This document shows positions 8,034 through 16,052 of a DNA stretch of 64,000 bases, one piece after another. The position numbers and the translations under genes are program-made. The first letter of the stretch is position 1. Each line of letters starts with the position of its first letter. Origin of the DNA: Massilia sp. Root133 (GTDB taxonomy: Bacteria > Pseudomonadota > Gammaproteobacteria > Burkholderiales > Burkholderiaceae_D); assembly GCF_001426525.1 (NCBI RefSeq), contig NZ_LMEW01000023.1, forward strand, positions 372,001-436,000. The letters are read 5' to 3'. Under the pieces are notes generated by a model. The model saw nothing but the letters and a program-made list of their open reading frames with translations, did no database searches and had not been told where the DNA came from.

Positions 8034-10478
8034 TTACGGCTTCGCGGCAAACAGCCCGAGCTCCGAGAGCGCCGTCGAGGCGGTATCGCCATTATTGGCC
8101 GTGATGTTGATGCGGTACCAGCGATACGCGCCTCCGCCCGCGACCGGGTAGCTTTTCGGCTGGAGACGGTTGGCGAACACCTGGTTGCTTTGCGCGTCGA
8201 GCGTCGTCCACGTGGTGCCGTCGTTGGAGCCCTGGAATTGCCAGTCCTTCGGATCGCGCGGGGCCACGTCGCTGGCGCTGATGACCGTATAGCGCAGGAC
8301 TGTCTCCGTGTGGCCAAGGTCGTATTTCAGCCACCCGGTCGGGGCCCCGTAGAGCCATTTCGTCGCCGAGTTCCTGTCGAAGGCCAGGCCGGCGTTGGCC
8401 GCGTTGCTGGCGCCGTCGGTGGCGCTGCCGCCGGTGGCCACGTTCGTCAGCGGATGCACCGGCGTGACGCTGTCCTCGGGAGAATTCGCGCTCGTGCCGG
8501 CGGTGTTGGCCGCGGTGACGGTGTAGTAGTAGGTCATGCCGTTGCTCACCGAATTATCCGTGTAGCTGCCGTCCGTGACGCCCGATGCGATGGTCGTGTA
8601 GGGACCACCGCTGAACGTGGCGCGCTTGACCGTGTAGCTGGTGGCACCGAAGGACTGCTGCCAGCGCAGCGGAACGGCCCCGTCGCCCGGCTCGGCCAGC
8701 AGCGTGGCGGGCGCGGCCGGAATGACGCCCGGCGCGCCACCGTTGCCGCCCGTGACCTGGACGTTGCTGAAGGTGGAGGTGTTCAGCGTGCCGTTGGCAT
8801 GCGAGACGACCGCCAGGCCGGCATAGATCGTGGCGGGCAGCGTGCCGTCGATACGGCCGACGTCGGTCGCGGCCCAGTTGGTCCCGTCGGGAGACACGTA
8901 GCCAGTGATCATGTTACCGATGCGCTCGAGCTTCACCCAGTAAGAGGGCACGGTGTTCGCGATGGGCAGGGCCTTGTTGCCATAGTTCGTGCCGCCGTAG
9001 ACAGCAAGGTTCGGCATGTTCTGTTCGACCTTGACCTGGTTCGTCACGAGCATCGTGGCGCGCGCCGCTCCCTGGGCCAGGCCGGTGCGCATCATCACGC
9101 CCGCCTTGGCGTACGGGCTGGTGTTCTGGATCGTCTCGACTTTCGCGATGATCGCGCCGTCGCCGGTCAGGGCCTTGTAGGCGAAGTGGCCGCCATCGGC
9201 CGTGCCCCAGCTGTCGGCGCCTGCGCCCTTCACGGTCCAGGTGCCGTTGGCGTACGACGACGTGCCGGCCGGGGTGCTGTTTCCGATATCGATATCATTC
9301 AAGCCCGAAGTGATCGAGACGGTCGCGGGAATGGCGAGCGCCGGCGCGGGCGCGGCCGTCGAGGTGTCGACCTCCTTCATGAACATGAAGCTGGTGCTGT
9401 CCACCGGCATCCAGAGGCGCCGCTGCGCGATGTAGGGGGCCGGCCTGCCCTTGCGGACAGCGTAGGCGCCATGGATCACATTGAGCGCGATATTCCCGCC
9501 GCCCCATCCGCGGTTGGTGTCGTCGGCGATGTAGTAGGCGTCGGTGGTGCCGAACGGGAGGAACGGCGTCGGCGCGAGTTCGTTCACGCGTGCAAAATAT
9601 TCGCCTGCCGCCAGCAGGCGCTCGTCGAGATCGGCATAGACGTCGATGCCCTGTTTCCACAGCGCTTCGGCGAGCATGGACAGCGACAACAGCTGGCCAT
9701 GGGCGTGGCCCTGGTCGCGCAGGGAATCGCCGAGCATGCCGATGTCGTTGGAACTGCGCAGGCCGATGTGGGCCAGGGTGCGCGTCTGGGCGACGACCCG
9801 GTCCAGCAACGCGGTGTCGTCGTTGAAGATGGCCATCAATCCGAGCGCGTTCAGGGCCAGCGCGCCCTTGTTGGCGGCGCCGAACATGTTTTCGCCGTAA
9901 GGGTTCGATGCCGGAATCAGGATATTGGCGAAGTATGCCTTGACCGTGGCCGTGTCGCTGGCCGTCCAACCCGACCAGGTGCCGCGCAGGATGTCCGCGC
10001 CGCCCACGAACCGGTAAGCGTAGTCGCCCAGGTCGAGCATCGACTCGCTGCCCGAGAACGCCGTCTGGTTGGTCGCCCACGCGATCAGGATATCGTGCGC
10101 TTTCTTTGCGTAGGCGTCGTTGCCGGTGAAATACCACATCCGCGACAGATTCCAGACGGCGATCATGTCGTTACGCCATGGCCAGAGATTCACGTCGGGG
10201 CTGCGGCTCACGGTCGCGAATGGACCCGCCATGACGTAGGTGGACTGCGATTTGCCATCGGCCTTCAATTGGTCATAGCCGGACTTCCATGGCTGCCTGC
10301 CCTGGTCGACGTAGGACTTGAGCGTCGCGAGATCGGACACGGTGAGCGGCGTGCCCGGATGCGTGAAACCGGTGACCTGCGCCGCGCCATGACCCGGCAG
10401 CGCGGCGGTGCTCGCCAGGAACAGTGTCGCGAGGATGTGTCGGATGCCCGTAAACTCTTCTCTAGAACTGATTTTCAT
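8034..10478 (-). CDS. multidomain alginate lyase-like enzyme (copy 2)
   Basis: 814 aa, secreted. Signal peptide 1 to about 33; alginate-lyase-like alpha-barrel about 35-370 with RDQGHAHGQLLSLSMLAEALWKQGIDVY-type helix (254-281), where the conserved histidines lie; a concanavalin-like beta domain about 395-575 (FAYKALTGDGAIIAKVETI); a fibronectin type III domain about 590-670; and a C-terminal F5/8 type C (discoidin-like) carbohydrate-binding domain about 675-814 (LKYDLGHTETVLRYTV, YRWYRINITANNGD). The ATG at 10478 follows AAGGGGTACCG; a nine-codon longer version has no such site. It is a tandem paralogue of the truncated gene at 1-726. Likely an endolytic lyase on uronate polysaccharides; exact substrate unknown. 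Confidence 0.88.
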   Translation of the reverse strand: MKISSREEFTGIRHILATLFLASTAALPGHGAAQVTGFTHPGTPLTVSDLATLKSYVDQGRQPWKSGYDQLKADGKSQSTYVMAGPFATVSRSPDVNLWPWRNDMIAVWNLSRMWYFTGNDAYAKKAHDILIAWATNQTAFSGSESMLDLGDYAYRFVGGADILRGTWSGWTASDTATVKAYFANILIPASNPYGENMFGAANKGALALNALGLMAIFNDDTALLDRVVAQTRTLAHIGLRSSNDIGMLGDSLRDQGHAHGQLLSLSMLAEALWKQGIDVYADLDERLLAAGEYFARVNELAPTPFLPFGTTDAYYIADDTNRGWGGGNIALNVIHGAYAVRKGRPAPYIAQRRLWMPVDSTSFMFMKEVDTSTAAPAPALAIPATVSITSGLNDIDIGNSTPAGTSSYANGTWTVKGAGADSWGTADGGHFAYKALTGDGAIIAKVETIQNTSPYAKAGVMMRTGLAQGAARATMLVTNQVKVEQNMPNLAVYGGTNYGNKALPIANTVPSYWVKLERIGNMITGYVSPDGTNWAATDVGRIDGTLPATIYAGLAVVSHANGTLNTSTFSNVQVTGGNGGAPGVIPAAPATLLAEPGDGAVPLRWQQSFGATSYTVKRATFSGGPYTTIASGVTDGSYTDNSVSNGMTYYYTVTAANTAGTSANSPEDSVTPVHPLTNVATGGSATDGASNAANAGLAFDRNSATKWLYGAPTGWLKYDLGHTETVLRYTVISASDVAPRDPKDWQFQGSNDGTTWTTLDAQSNQVFANRLQPKSYPVAGGGAYRWYRINITANNGDTASTALSELGLFAAKP

Positions 10479-10564
10479 CGGTACCCCTTCATGAGTGAAC
10501 ATCATTAACCGGCGACAACCTCAGCCTCACGACAGCGCGCGCCGGTACCGTGTCTCGCAAGGAC

Positions 10565-10602
10565 GCGAGATATTTGTTCGAGCAAAAAACTTTCGGATTA
10601 TG
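10565..10602 (-). promoter_or_regulatory. conserved upstream block of lyase copy 2
   Basis: Counterpart of 846-883. The minus strand reads AGTTTTTTGCTCGAACAAATA here; the TGCTCGAAC core and the flanking AATA and CGC are preserved. It starts 87 bp upstream of the copy 2 start codon. Confidence 0.45.
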
Positions 10603-10755
10603 GAGGCCATATCGGCGCGCACGTTACGTTTCGTATGGATATTTAAGTTATATCAAGTTAACGATAACAACGTTCGGAACACAGTTCGCAGCGGATTGCT
10701 GGTCTAATACCCGTTTGGCCCACAGGTGGGCAGACACTCGAACAAAGGAACACGC

Positions 10756-11634
10756 ATGAGCATCGCATTCATCGGCCTGGGCGGCATGGGCCACCACATG
10801 GCCGCCAACCTGCTGAAGTCCGGCCAGCCCGTCCACGTCTGGAACCGCAGCCCCGCACCCGTGCAGGCGCTGGCGGCGCTCGGCGCGAAGCCGGCCGCGA
10901 CGCCCGCCGAGTGCGGCATCGCCGACGTCGTCTTCACCATGCTCGCGGACGATGACGCGACGCGCGCCGTGCTGCTGGACGGCGGCGTGCTGGCCGCGAT
11001 GGCGCCCGGCAGCATCCACGTCAACATGGCCACTGTCTCCGTCGCGTTCGCGCGCGAGATGGCGGCGCAGCACGTCGAGCGCGGCGTGGGCTACGTCGCC
11101 GCGCCGGTGCTGGGCCGCGTGGACGTCGCGCAAGCGGGCAAGCTGAACATCCTCGCCGGCGGCAGCGACGAATTGATCGCGCGCGTGCAGCCCCTGTTCG
11201 ACCTGATGGGACAAAAGACGTGGCGCTTCGGCAGCGAGCCGGAACAGGCGAATGCGATCAAGCTCGCGTGCAACCTGATGCTCGCCTGCGCGATCGAAGC
11301 GACGGGCGAGGGCGCCGCGCTGGCGCGTGCCCACGGCGTACCGGCCGCGGATTTCATCGACCTCGTCACAAGCACGCTGTTCGCCGGCTCGCCCGTGTAC
11401 AAGGGCTATGGCGGGATGATCGCCGAGGAGCGCTATTCTCCGGCGGGATTCAGGCTGGCGCTGGGTCTGAAGGACGTGCGCCTCGCGGTGGAGGCGGGGC
11501 AGGGCAAGGGCTTGCCGCTGGCATTCGGCGCGACCTTGAAGTCGACCTTGCAGGATGCCGTCGCGCAGGGTGACGCCGATCTCGATCTGGCGGCGCTGGG
11601 CAAGCACGCGGCGCGGCGGGGTGGACTGGATTGA
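10756..11634 (+). CDS. NAD(P)-dependent oxidoreductase, beta-hydroxyacid dehydrogenase/GLYR family
   Basis: 292 aa. The N-terminal Rossmann motif GLGGMGHHMA (residues 6-15) and WNRSPAP (specificity loop; an Arg after Asn favours NADPH) lead into the all-helical C-terminal domain with the catalytic-lysine segment NAIKLACNLML. The family reduces or oxidises beta-hydroxyacids such as 3-hydroxyisobutyrate, tartronate semialdehyde or succinic semialdehyde; the substrate here is not set by sequence. The ATG at 10756 follows AAAGGAA and starts at the first beta strand. Its stop codon abuts the stop of the convergent next gene (TGATCA at 11632-11637). Confidence 0.92.
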   Translation: MSIAFIGLGGMGHHMAANLLKSGQPVHVWNRSPAPVQALAALGAKPAATPAECGIADVVFTMLADDDATRAVLLDGGVLAAMAPGSIHVNMATVSVAFAREMAAQHVERGVGYVAAPVLGRVDVAQAGKLNILAGGSDELIARVQPLFDLMGQKTWRFGSEPEQANAIKLACNLMLACAIEATGEGAALARAHGVPAADFIDLVTSTLFAGSPVYKGYGGMIAEERYSPAGFRLALGLKDVRLAVEAGQGKGLPLAFGATLKSTLQDAVAQGDADLDLAALGKHAARRGGLD

Positions 11635-11955
11635 TCACGGAAAGACAAACGGCAGCACCAGCACCAGGATGACGATGACGGGCAGGACCAGTGCCCGGAG
11701 CGTGCGCCGCTCCGGATAGGCGCGCGCCAACAGCCACGACCACACGATGCCCAACCCGGCGGCGATGAACGAGCCGAAGTACACGACCATGCCGAGGCCC
11801 ACCATGCCGATCGGATCGATGATCGGGACGCGGGGCGGCTGGCCGGGCACCGTCGTGATCAGGAAGGCGGCGACCCACGCGATGTACAGGGCCAGGGGCA
11901 GGATGCCTGCACCCATCAGGAAGTTCGCGGCAACCGATTGGCAGCGTGGCGTCAT
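11635..11955 (-). CDS. small integral membrane protein of unknown function
   Basis: 106 aa. Three hydrophobic segments are visible (about 12-32, 48-70 and 83-105), the last ending directly at the C-terminus (VLPVIVILVLVLPFVFP). The start MTPRCQS at 11955 is the first in-frame ATG after the part that is clearly not protein-like. No family is recognised. It is convergent with the GLYR dehydrogenase with no base between the stops. Confidence 0.6.
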   Translation of the reverse strand: MTPRCQSVAANFLMGAGILPLALYIAWVAAFLITTVPGQPPRVPIIDPIGMVGLGMVVYFGSFIAAGLGIVWSWLLARAYPERRTLRALVLPVIVILVLVLPFVFP

Positions 11956-12023
11956 GGATGATGGCTCGCGTCGCGTCGTATTGATGCTAGGTGGGAAATA
12001 TACAACAAAGATTCCTTTTTGCA

Positions 12024-12139
12024 ATGACAAAGGCGGCACCGACCAGCTGAACGCCGTGCCGGAACCGGTCAGCATCGCGACGTTCGGCCTGGGTGCCGGC
12101 GCCATCGCCTTCATCCGCCGCCGTCGCAAGCAGGCGTGA
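12024..12139 (+). pseudogene. orphan PEP-CTERM sorting tail
   Basis: An in-frame stretch ends with NAVPEPVSIATFGLGAGAIAFIRRRRKQA-type residues: the VPEP signature starts at 12056, followed by a hydrophobic helix and an RRRRK cluster, then TGA at 12137. This is a complete exosortase sorting signal. Upstream in the same frame there is only ~100 residues of low-complexity, non-secreted-looking translation that is mostly antisense to the small membrane protein, and no signal peptide. I read it as the surviving 3' end of a deleted PEP-CTERM gene; a very short expressed peptide is less likely. Confidence 0.5.
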
Positions 12140-12225
12140 CATGCCGCGGTGCGGCATGCGATCACGTTGTTAATGGGAGTCCCTGGGCGTAACATCGGCG
12201 CTTTCCTACCGATGAGCTGCCCACA

Positions 12226-13548
12226 ATGACAACACCAACCCGCATCCTCACCGCTGTCCTCGCCCTCCTGGCCTCCAATGCCTGCGCGGCCGACGCCACA
12301 CCCTCGACGCCGCACACGGTCGTCCTGCGCGCCGCGCGCATGTTCGACGGCGCCAGCGGCAAGCTCGTCGAGCGTCCCCAGTTGACCATCGTCGGCAACA
12401 AGATCGTCCGCATCGCACAAGCCGACAAGGCGGATGTGCCGGCCGGCGCCGAGGTCATCGACCTGGGCGACGCGACCCTGCTGCCGGGCTTCATCGACGC
12501 GCACGTGCACCTGTCCGGCCAGGGCAGCGACAACTGGTACGGCGACTTCTTCGACAACATGATGCGCTTCCCGGCGGAGCAGGCGCTGTACGGCGCCTAT
12601 TACGCGCGCATCACGCTGGAAGCGGGCTTCACGTCCGTGCGCGACGTCGGGTCGACGGACTGGGTCGCGCTTGGCCTGCGCAACGCCATCGACGCGGGCA
12701 AGGTGCCGGGGCCGCGCATGCTCGTGTCGAACTATGCGGTCGGCTCCACCGGCGGCCATGCGGACCAGGACCCGATCCCGCCGCATAAACTGCCGCTGGC
12801 CGGGCCGCTGCAGGGCGTGTGCAACGGGCCGGAAGAGTGCCGCGCCGCGGTGCGCTACCAGATCAAGTACGGCGCCAACGTCATCAAGTTCATGCCGTCG
12901 GGCGGCGTGCTGTCGCTGTCGGATCCCGTCGATGCGCCCGAGCTGTCGCAGGACGAGATGAATGCCGTGATCGGCGAGTCGCACGCGTGGGGCCGCAAGG
13001 TCGCGGCGCATGCGCATGGCGACAAGGCGGCGAAGATGGCGGTGGCGGCCGGCGTCGACTCGATCGAGCACGGCAGCTTCATCGAGGACGACACGCTGCG
13101 CGCGATGAAGGCGAAGGGCGTGTACCTCGTGCCGACGATCTCCGCCATCGCGCACGTCGAGGAAAAGATCGCGACGTTCCCGCCCGTGATCGCGGAGAAG
13201 GGCCGCGCCGCCGCGGCGCACCTGCGCCAGACGTTCCGCCACGCCGTGCAGATCGGCGTGCCGATCGCGCTCGGCACGGACGCCGGCGTCGGCGCGCACG
13301 GCACGAATGCGCGCGAATTCCGCTACATGGTCGAGAATGGCTTGAGCCCGGCGCAGTCGCTGCTGGCCGGTACGTCCAACGCGGCCCGCCTGCTGGGCAC
13401 CATCGACCGTGTCGGCACGCTGGAAGCGGGCAAGCTGGCGGACGTGGTGGCCGTTCCCGGCAATCCCATCGCCGACATCACGGTGACCGAGCGGCCGGTG
13501 TTCGTGATGAAGGACGGCGTCGTCGTGCGACGGGGCGCCGTCCGCTGA
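12226..13548 (+). CDS. secreted amidohydrolase family protein
   Basis: 440 aa. The signal peptide is MTTPTRILTAVLALLASNACAA. A small N-terminal beta domain is followed by the metal-dependent TIM barrel: LLPGFIDAHVHL (His93 and His95 bind metal), HAHGDKAA, IEHGSFI and LGTDAGVGAHG (the catalytic Asp). The family includes imidazolonepropionase-like and Xaa-Pro dipeptidase-type amidohydrolases (prolidase-like, aryldialkylphosphatase-related). With an export signal it probably hydrolyses a cyclic amide or dipeptide in the periplasm. Substrate cannot be set from sequence. Confidence 0.9.
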   Translation: MTTPTRILTAVLALLASNACAADATPSTPHTVVLRAARMFDGASGKLVERPQLTIVGNKIVRIAQADKADVPAGAEVIDLGDATLLPGFIDAHVHLSGQGSDNWYGDFFDNMMRFPAEQALYGAYYARITLEAGFTSVRDVGSTDWVALGLRNAIDAGKVPGPRMLVSNYAVGSTGGHADQDPIPPHKLPLAGPLQGVCNGPEECRAAVRYQIKYGANVIKFMPSGGVLSLSDPVDAPELSQDEMNAVIGESHAWGRKVAAHAHGDKAAKMAVAAGVDSIEHGSFIEDDTLRAMKAKGVYLVPTISAIAHVEEKIATFPPVIAEKGRAAAAHLRQTFRHAVQIGVPIALGTDAGVGAHGTNAREFRYMVENGLSPAQSLLAGTSNAARLLGTIDRVGTLEAGKLADVVAVPGNPIADITVTERPVFVMKDGVVVRRGAVR

Positions 13549-13558
13549 ACGGTGGTGT

Positions 13559-14287
13559 TTATTGACGGGTCGGACGGCCCGTCACCGCCGGCTCGCCCTC
13601 GTCGCGTTCCAGCACGGCACGGTACACCGCGCCGGCCAATACGCCGCCCACGAGCGGCGCGAGCCAGAACAGCCACAGTTGCGCGAGCGCCCAGCCGCCG
13701 ACGAACAGCGCCTGCCCCGTGCTGCGGGCCGGGTTGACGGACGTGTTGGTGACGGGGATGCTGACGAGGTGGATGAGCGTCAGCGCCAGCCCGATCGCGA
13801 GACCGGCGAAGCCCACGGGCGCACGCGTATGCGTCGCGCCGAGGATGATCAGCACGAACATGAACGTCATCACGAGTTCGGTGACGAGGGCCGCGCCGAG
13901 CGAGTAGCCGCCCGGCGAGTGCTCGCCGTAGCCGTTCGAGGCGAAGCCGCCCGCGAGGTCGAAGCCCGGCTTGCCGCTCGCGATCGCATACAGGACGGCT
14001 GCCGCGGCGATCGCCCCGCATACCTGCACGACGACGTACGGCACGATATTGCGCGCGGGGAAGCGGCCGCCCGCCCACAGGCCGACCGTGACGGCCGGAT
14101 TGAAATGGCCGCCCGAGACGGGGCCGAACGCATAGGCGCCCGTCAGCACGGTCAGGCCGAAGGCGAGCGAGACGCCCGCCAGGCCGATGCCGACGTCGGC
14201 GAATTTGGCGGCCAGCACGGCGCTGCCGCAGCCGCCCAGCACGAGCCAGAACGTGCCGAGGAACTCGGCAAAGCATTTACGAAACAT
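13559..14287 (-). CDS. aqpZ: aquaporin Z
   Basis: 242 aa, six-helix MIP channel. Both half-helix motifs are present (GGHFNPAVTVG and NTSVNPARSTG), and the aromatic/arginine filter expected of a water channel is visible (Phe in the first helix, His in TLIHLVSIP, Thr before SVNPAR, Arg in NPAR). This favours water rather than glycerol transport. The ATG at 14287 follows GGGAGA; a 40-residue upstream extension has no membrane or signal character and was rejected. It is convergent with the amidohydrolase gene. Confidence 0.95.
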   Translation of the reverse strand: MFRKCFAEFLGTFWLVLGGCGSAVLAAKFADVGIGLAGVSLAFGLTVLTGAYAFGPVSGGHFNPAVTVGLWAGGRFPARNIVPYVVVQVCGAIAAAAVLYAIASGKPGFDLAGGFASNGYGEHSPGGYSLGAALVTELVMTFMFVLIILGATHTRAPVGFAGLAIGLALTLIHLVSIPVTNTSVNPARSTGQALFVGGWALAQLWLFWLAPLVGGVLAGAVYRAVLERDEGEPAVTGRPTRQ

Positions 14288-14344
14288 GGTGTGATCTCCC
14301 GGAGAGTGAGGTGTGCGACTTGTCGCAAAAGAAATTGTACAACA

Positions 14345-14354
14345 ACAACGTTGT
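14345..14354. promoter_or_regulatory. palindrome upstream of aqpZ
   Basis: ACAACGTTGT is a perfect 10-bp palindrome within TACAACAACAACGTTGTCGTA, 58 bp upstream of the aqpZ start. A repressor or activator site is plausible, but no regulator gene sits beside it. Confidence 0.3.
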
Positions 14355-14499
14355 CGTAAGATGATGATTGACATCGTTACATTTCGCGGCTTTTTCGACA
14401 GCGCCATTTGCCAAGCTCGACGGGTTCAATCCCGAAGGAGTACGACTCTAGTCGAACTAAACATGAGTGAATGTGTCCAATCGTGATCATGGAAACAGA

Positions 14500-14721
14500 A
14501 TGCGCACGGGCGAGGCTGTCAAGCTGCTGGGAATCACGGTCAATTCGCTGCAGCGGTGCGAGCGCGAAGATCGGTTTGTCCCGGCTGCCCGCACCACCAA
14601 AAACCGGCGCCGCTACGTGGATTGCTTCTCAAGCAGACTGCATGGCCTGCGCATCTACTGCCGCCAGTTGCGCGCGGCTCCGGAGAGCAGCCATGCTGCT
14701 GGCGCACCGGATCAGGATTGA
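14500..14721 (+). pseudogene. tnpA: internally deleted IS607-type TnpA (MerR-like domain only)
   Basis: 73 codons. Residues 1-40 (MRTGEAVKLLGITVN..., with RTTKNRRRYV) match the MerR-like DNA-binding head of IS607 serine recombinases. The catalytic serine-recombinase domain (about 150 residues) is absent. After RRYV the frame continues as CFSSRLHGLRIYC, which resembles the extreme C-terminal segment of these proteins, so the lesion looks like a clean in-frame internal deletion. The 3' end overlaps the tnpB start by 29 bp as in intact elements. It cannot recombine DNA, but could still bind it. Confidence 0.6.
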
Positions 14722-16045
14722 CGCGACAGCGGAGCAGCGCGACTATTTTGCGCGCGCGGCCGGCACCGCCCGCCGGGTCTGGAACTGGGCGCTCGCCGAG
14801 TGGAACCGTCAGGCAGCCTGCGGCTTGCGGCCAAACGCGATGGCGCTCAAGAAGGCGTTCAATCACATCAAATATTCGGATCCCGACTGGCTCGACGCCG
14901 ACGGCAAGCCGTGGCTGCGTGCCATCCACCGCGACGCGCACGCCCAGCCATTCGCCAATCTCGCGAAGGCGTGGAGCCGTTACTTCGAGCAGCGCCGCGC
15001 CGGCCAGTCGGCGCACGCACCCCGCTTCAAGAAGAAGGGCCGCTCGGCCGAGAGTTTCTACCTCGCGAACGACAAGTTCCGACTCGAGGGGCGCAGCGCC
15101 GTGCTGCCGAAGGTGGGCCGCGTCGTGCTACGCGAAGCGCTGCGCTGGGCCGGCAAGATCATGGGCGCGAGTGTCTCGCGCGAAGCCGGCCACTGGTATC
15201 TGGCGGTTCAGGTCGACGTGCCGGACCACCTGGCCCGGCGGCGTCGCACGGGTGACGCCGTCACCGGTGTCGACCTGGGCGTGACCAGCGCGGCCACGCT
15301 GTCCAGTGGCGAGAAGATCGCGGCGCCACGGCCGTTGAAGGCGGCGCTGCGGCGCCTGCGCATCCGCTCGCGCCGGCAGTCGCGCAAGCTGGAGGCGGCC
15401 AAGGCCGCGGCCGGGATCGTCGGACGCATAGTCAAGGGCACGCGCCTGCCGGCGTCGAAGAACCGGACTAAGGGCGCGCTGGCGCTGGCGCGGCTGCAGG
15501 CGCGCATCGCGCGCGTGCGCCGGGATTTCACGCATAAGCTCACGACCCGGCTGTGCCGCGAGAATCAGGCGCTGGCGATCGAAGACCTGAACGTGCGCGG
15601 CATGCTGGCCAACGCGCGACTGGCGCGTGCGATCTCCGACGTCGGCTTTTACGAATTCCGGCGCCAGCTGACGTACAAGTCCGGGCGCTACGGTACGCAC
15701 ATCGTGCTGGCCGACCGCTGGTATCCGTCCAGCAAACTGTGTTCGGGCTGCGGTACCCGCAACGCGGAGCTGGCGTTGGGCGAGCGGGCGTGGACCTGCG
15801 CCGGTTGCGGCGCGCGGCACGACCGCGACGTGAACGCGGCCATCAACCTGCAACGGCTCGCCACCGGCGCCCTCGCGGCGCGCACGGCGCTACCCGAGGC
15901 GAGCCAGGCGGTAACGCGTGGCACTCCCGCCGGCCTGATGCCGGCGGGAGGCGGGGAAGTGACGCCTGTCAGGCACGAGCACGGTCAGCGAGACGGCTCG
16001 GGGCAGGAAGAGTATGCTGTGCACATTTGCACACGTAATCGATAG
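14693..16045 (+). CDS. tnpB: RNA-guided endonuclease TnpB
   Basis: 450 aa. N-terminal OrfB helix-turn-helix-type region (1-60), WED/REC-like middle, then a RuvC domain with all three acidic residues: Asp194 (GVDLGV), Glu297 (IEDLN) and Asp379 (DRDVNAA). The four-cysteine zinc ribbon is intact (Cys350, Cys353, Cys369, Cys372). The tail ...GGEVTPVRHE...GSGQE is the usual end of this family. The ATG follows GGAGAG within the tnpA remnant. TnpB cuts DNA guided by an omega-RNA encoded at the element's right end. All features point to an active nuclease. Confidence 0.9.
   Translation: MLLAHRIRIDATAEQRDYFARAAGTARRVWNWALAEWNRQAACGLRPNAMALKKAFNHIKYSDPDWLDADGKPWLRAIHRDAHAQPFANLAKAWSRYFEQRRAGQSAHAPRFKKKGRSAESFYLANDKFRLEGRSAVLPKVGRVVLREALRWAGKIMGASVSREAGHWYLAVQVDVPDHLARRRRTGDAVTGVDLGVTSAATLSSGEKIAAPRPLKAALRRLRIRSRRQSRKLEAAKAAAGIVGRIVKGTRLPASKNRTKGALALARLQARIARVRRDFTHKLTTRLCRENQALAIEDLNVRGMLANARLARAISDVGFYEFRRQLTYKSGRYGTHIVLADRWYPSSKLCSGCGTRNAELALGERAWTCAGCGARHDRDVNAAINLQRLATGALAARTALPEASQAVTRGTPAGLMPAGGGEVTPVRHEHGQRDGSGQEEYAVHICTRNR
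15900..16017 (+). ncRNA. predicted TnpB omega-RNA scaffold
   Basis: Family knowledge: the omega-RNA overlaps the 3' end of tnpB and ends at the element's right border, where flanking DNA supplies the guide. Here the tnpB 3' coding region holds a perfect 11-bp stem (CTCCCGCCGGC at 15924-15934, loop CTGAT, GCCGGCGGGAG at 15940-15950), followed by the conserved GGGGAAGTGACGCC segment. Both ends are estimates. Confidence 0.4.
16018..16033. promoter_or_regulatory. inverted repeat before the DUF4139 gene
   Basis: TGTGCA-CATT-TGCACA is a perfect 6-bp inverted repeat 20 bp upstream of the start at 16053. It lies between the likely end of the IS element and the gene, so it could be an operator of the host gene or part of the IS right end. 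Confidence 0.3.
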
Positions 16046-16052
16046 CAGAAGC

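Larger units (their letters stand above)
14439..16017 (+). mobile_element. IS607-like element (approximate ends)
   Basis: The element comprises a truncated tnpA (14500-14721) and an intact tnpB (14693-16045) in the order usual for IS607-group elements. A near-perfect inverted repeat lies ahead of tnpA (AGTACGACT at 14439-14447, AGTCGAACT at 14450-14458) and may be part of the left end. IS607 elements lack terminal inverted repeats and target duplications, so the ends cannot be fixed from one copy. The right end is guessed at about 16010-16017, after the conserved GSGQE codons of tnpB. Confidence 0.55.

Noticed and set aside
7734..10508. Very long open frame on the plus strand opposite the second lyase gene (924 codons)
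   Set aside because: Arg/Gly/Val-rich translation with no domain; it mirrors a real gene with signal peptide and clear domains. Such antisense frames are common at this GC content.
14471..14692. Upstream extension of tnpB
   Set aside because: It overlaps the tnpA remnant in another frame and has no similarity to TnpB; the ATG at 14693 follows GGAGAG.
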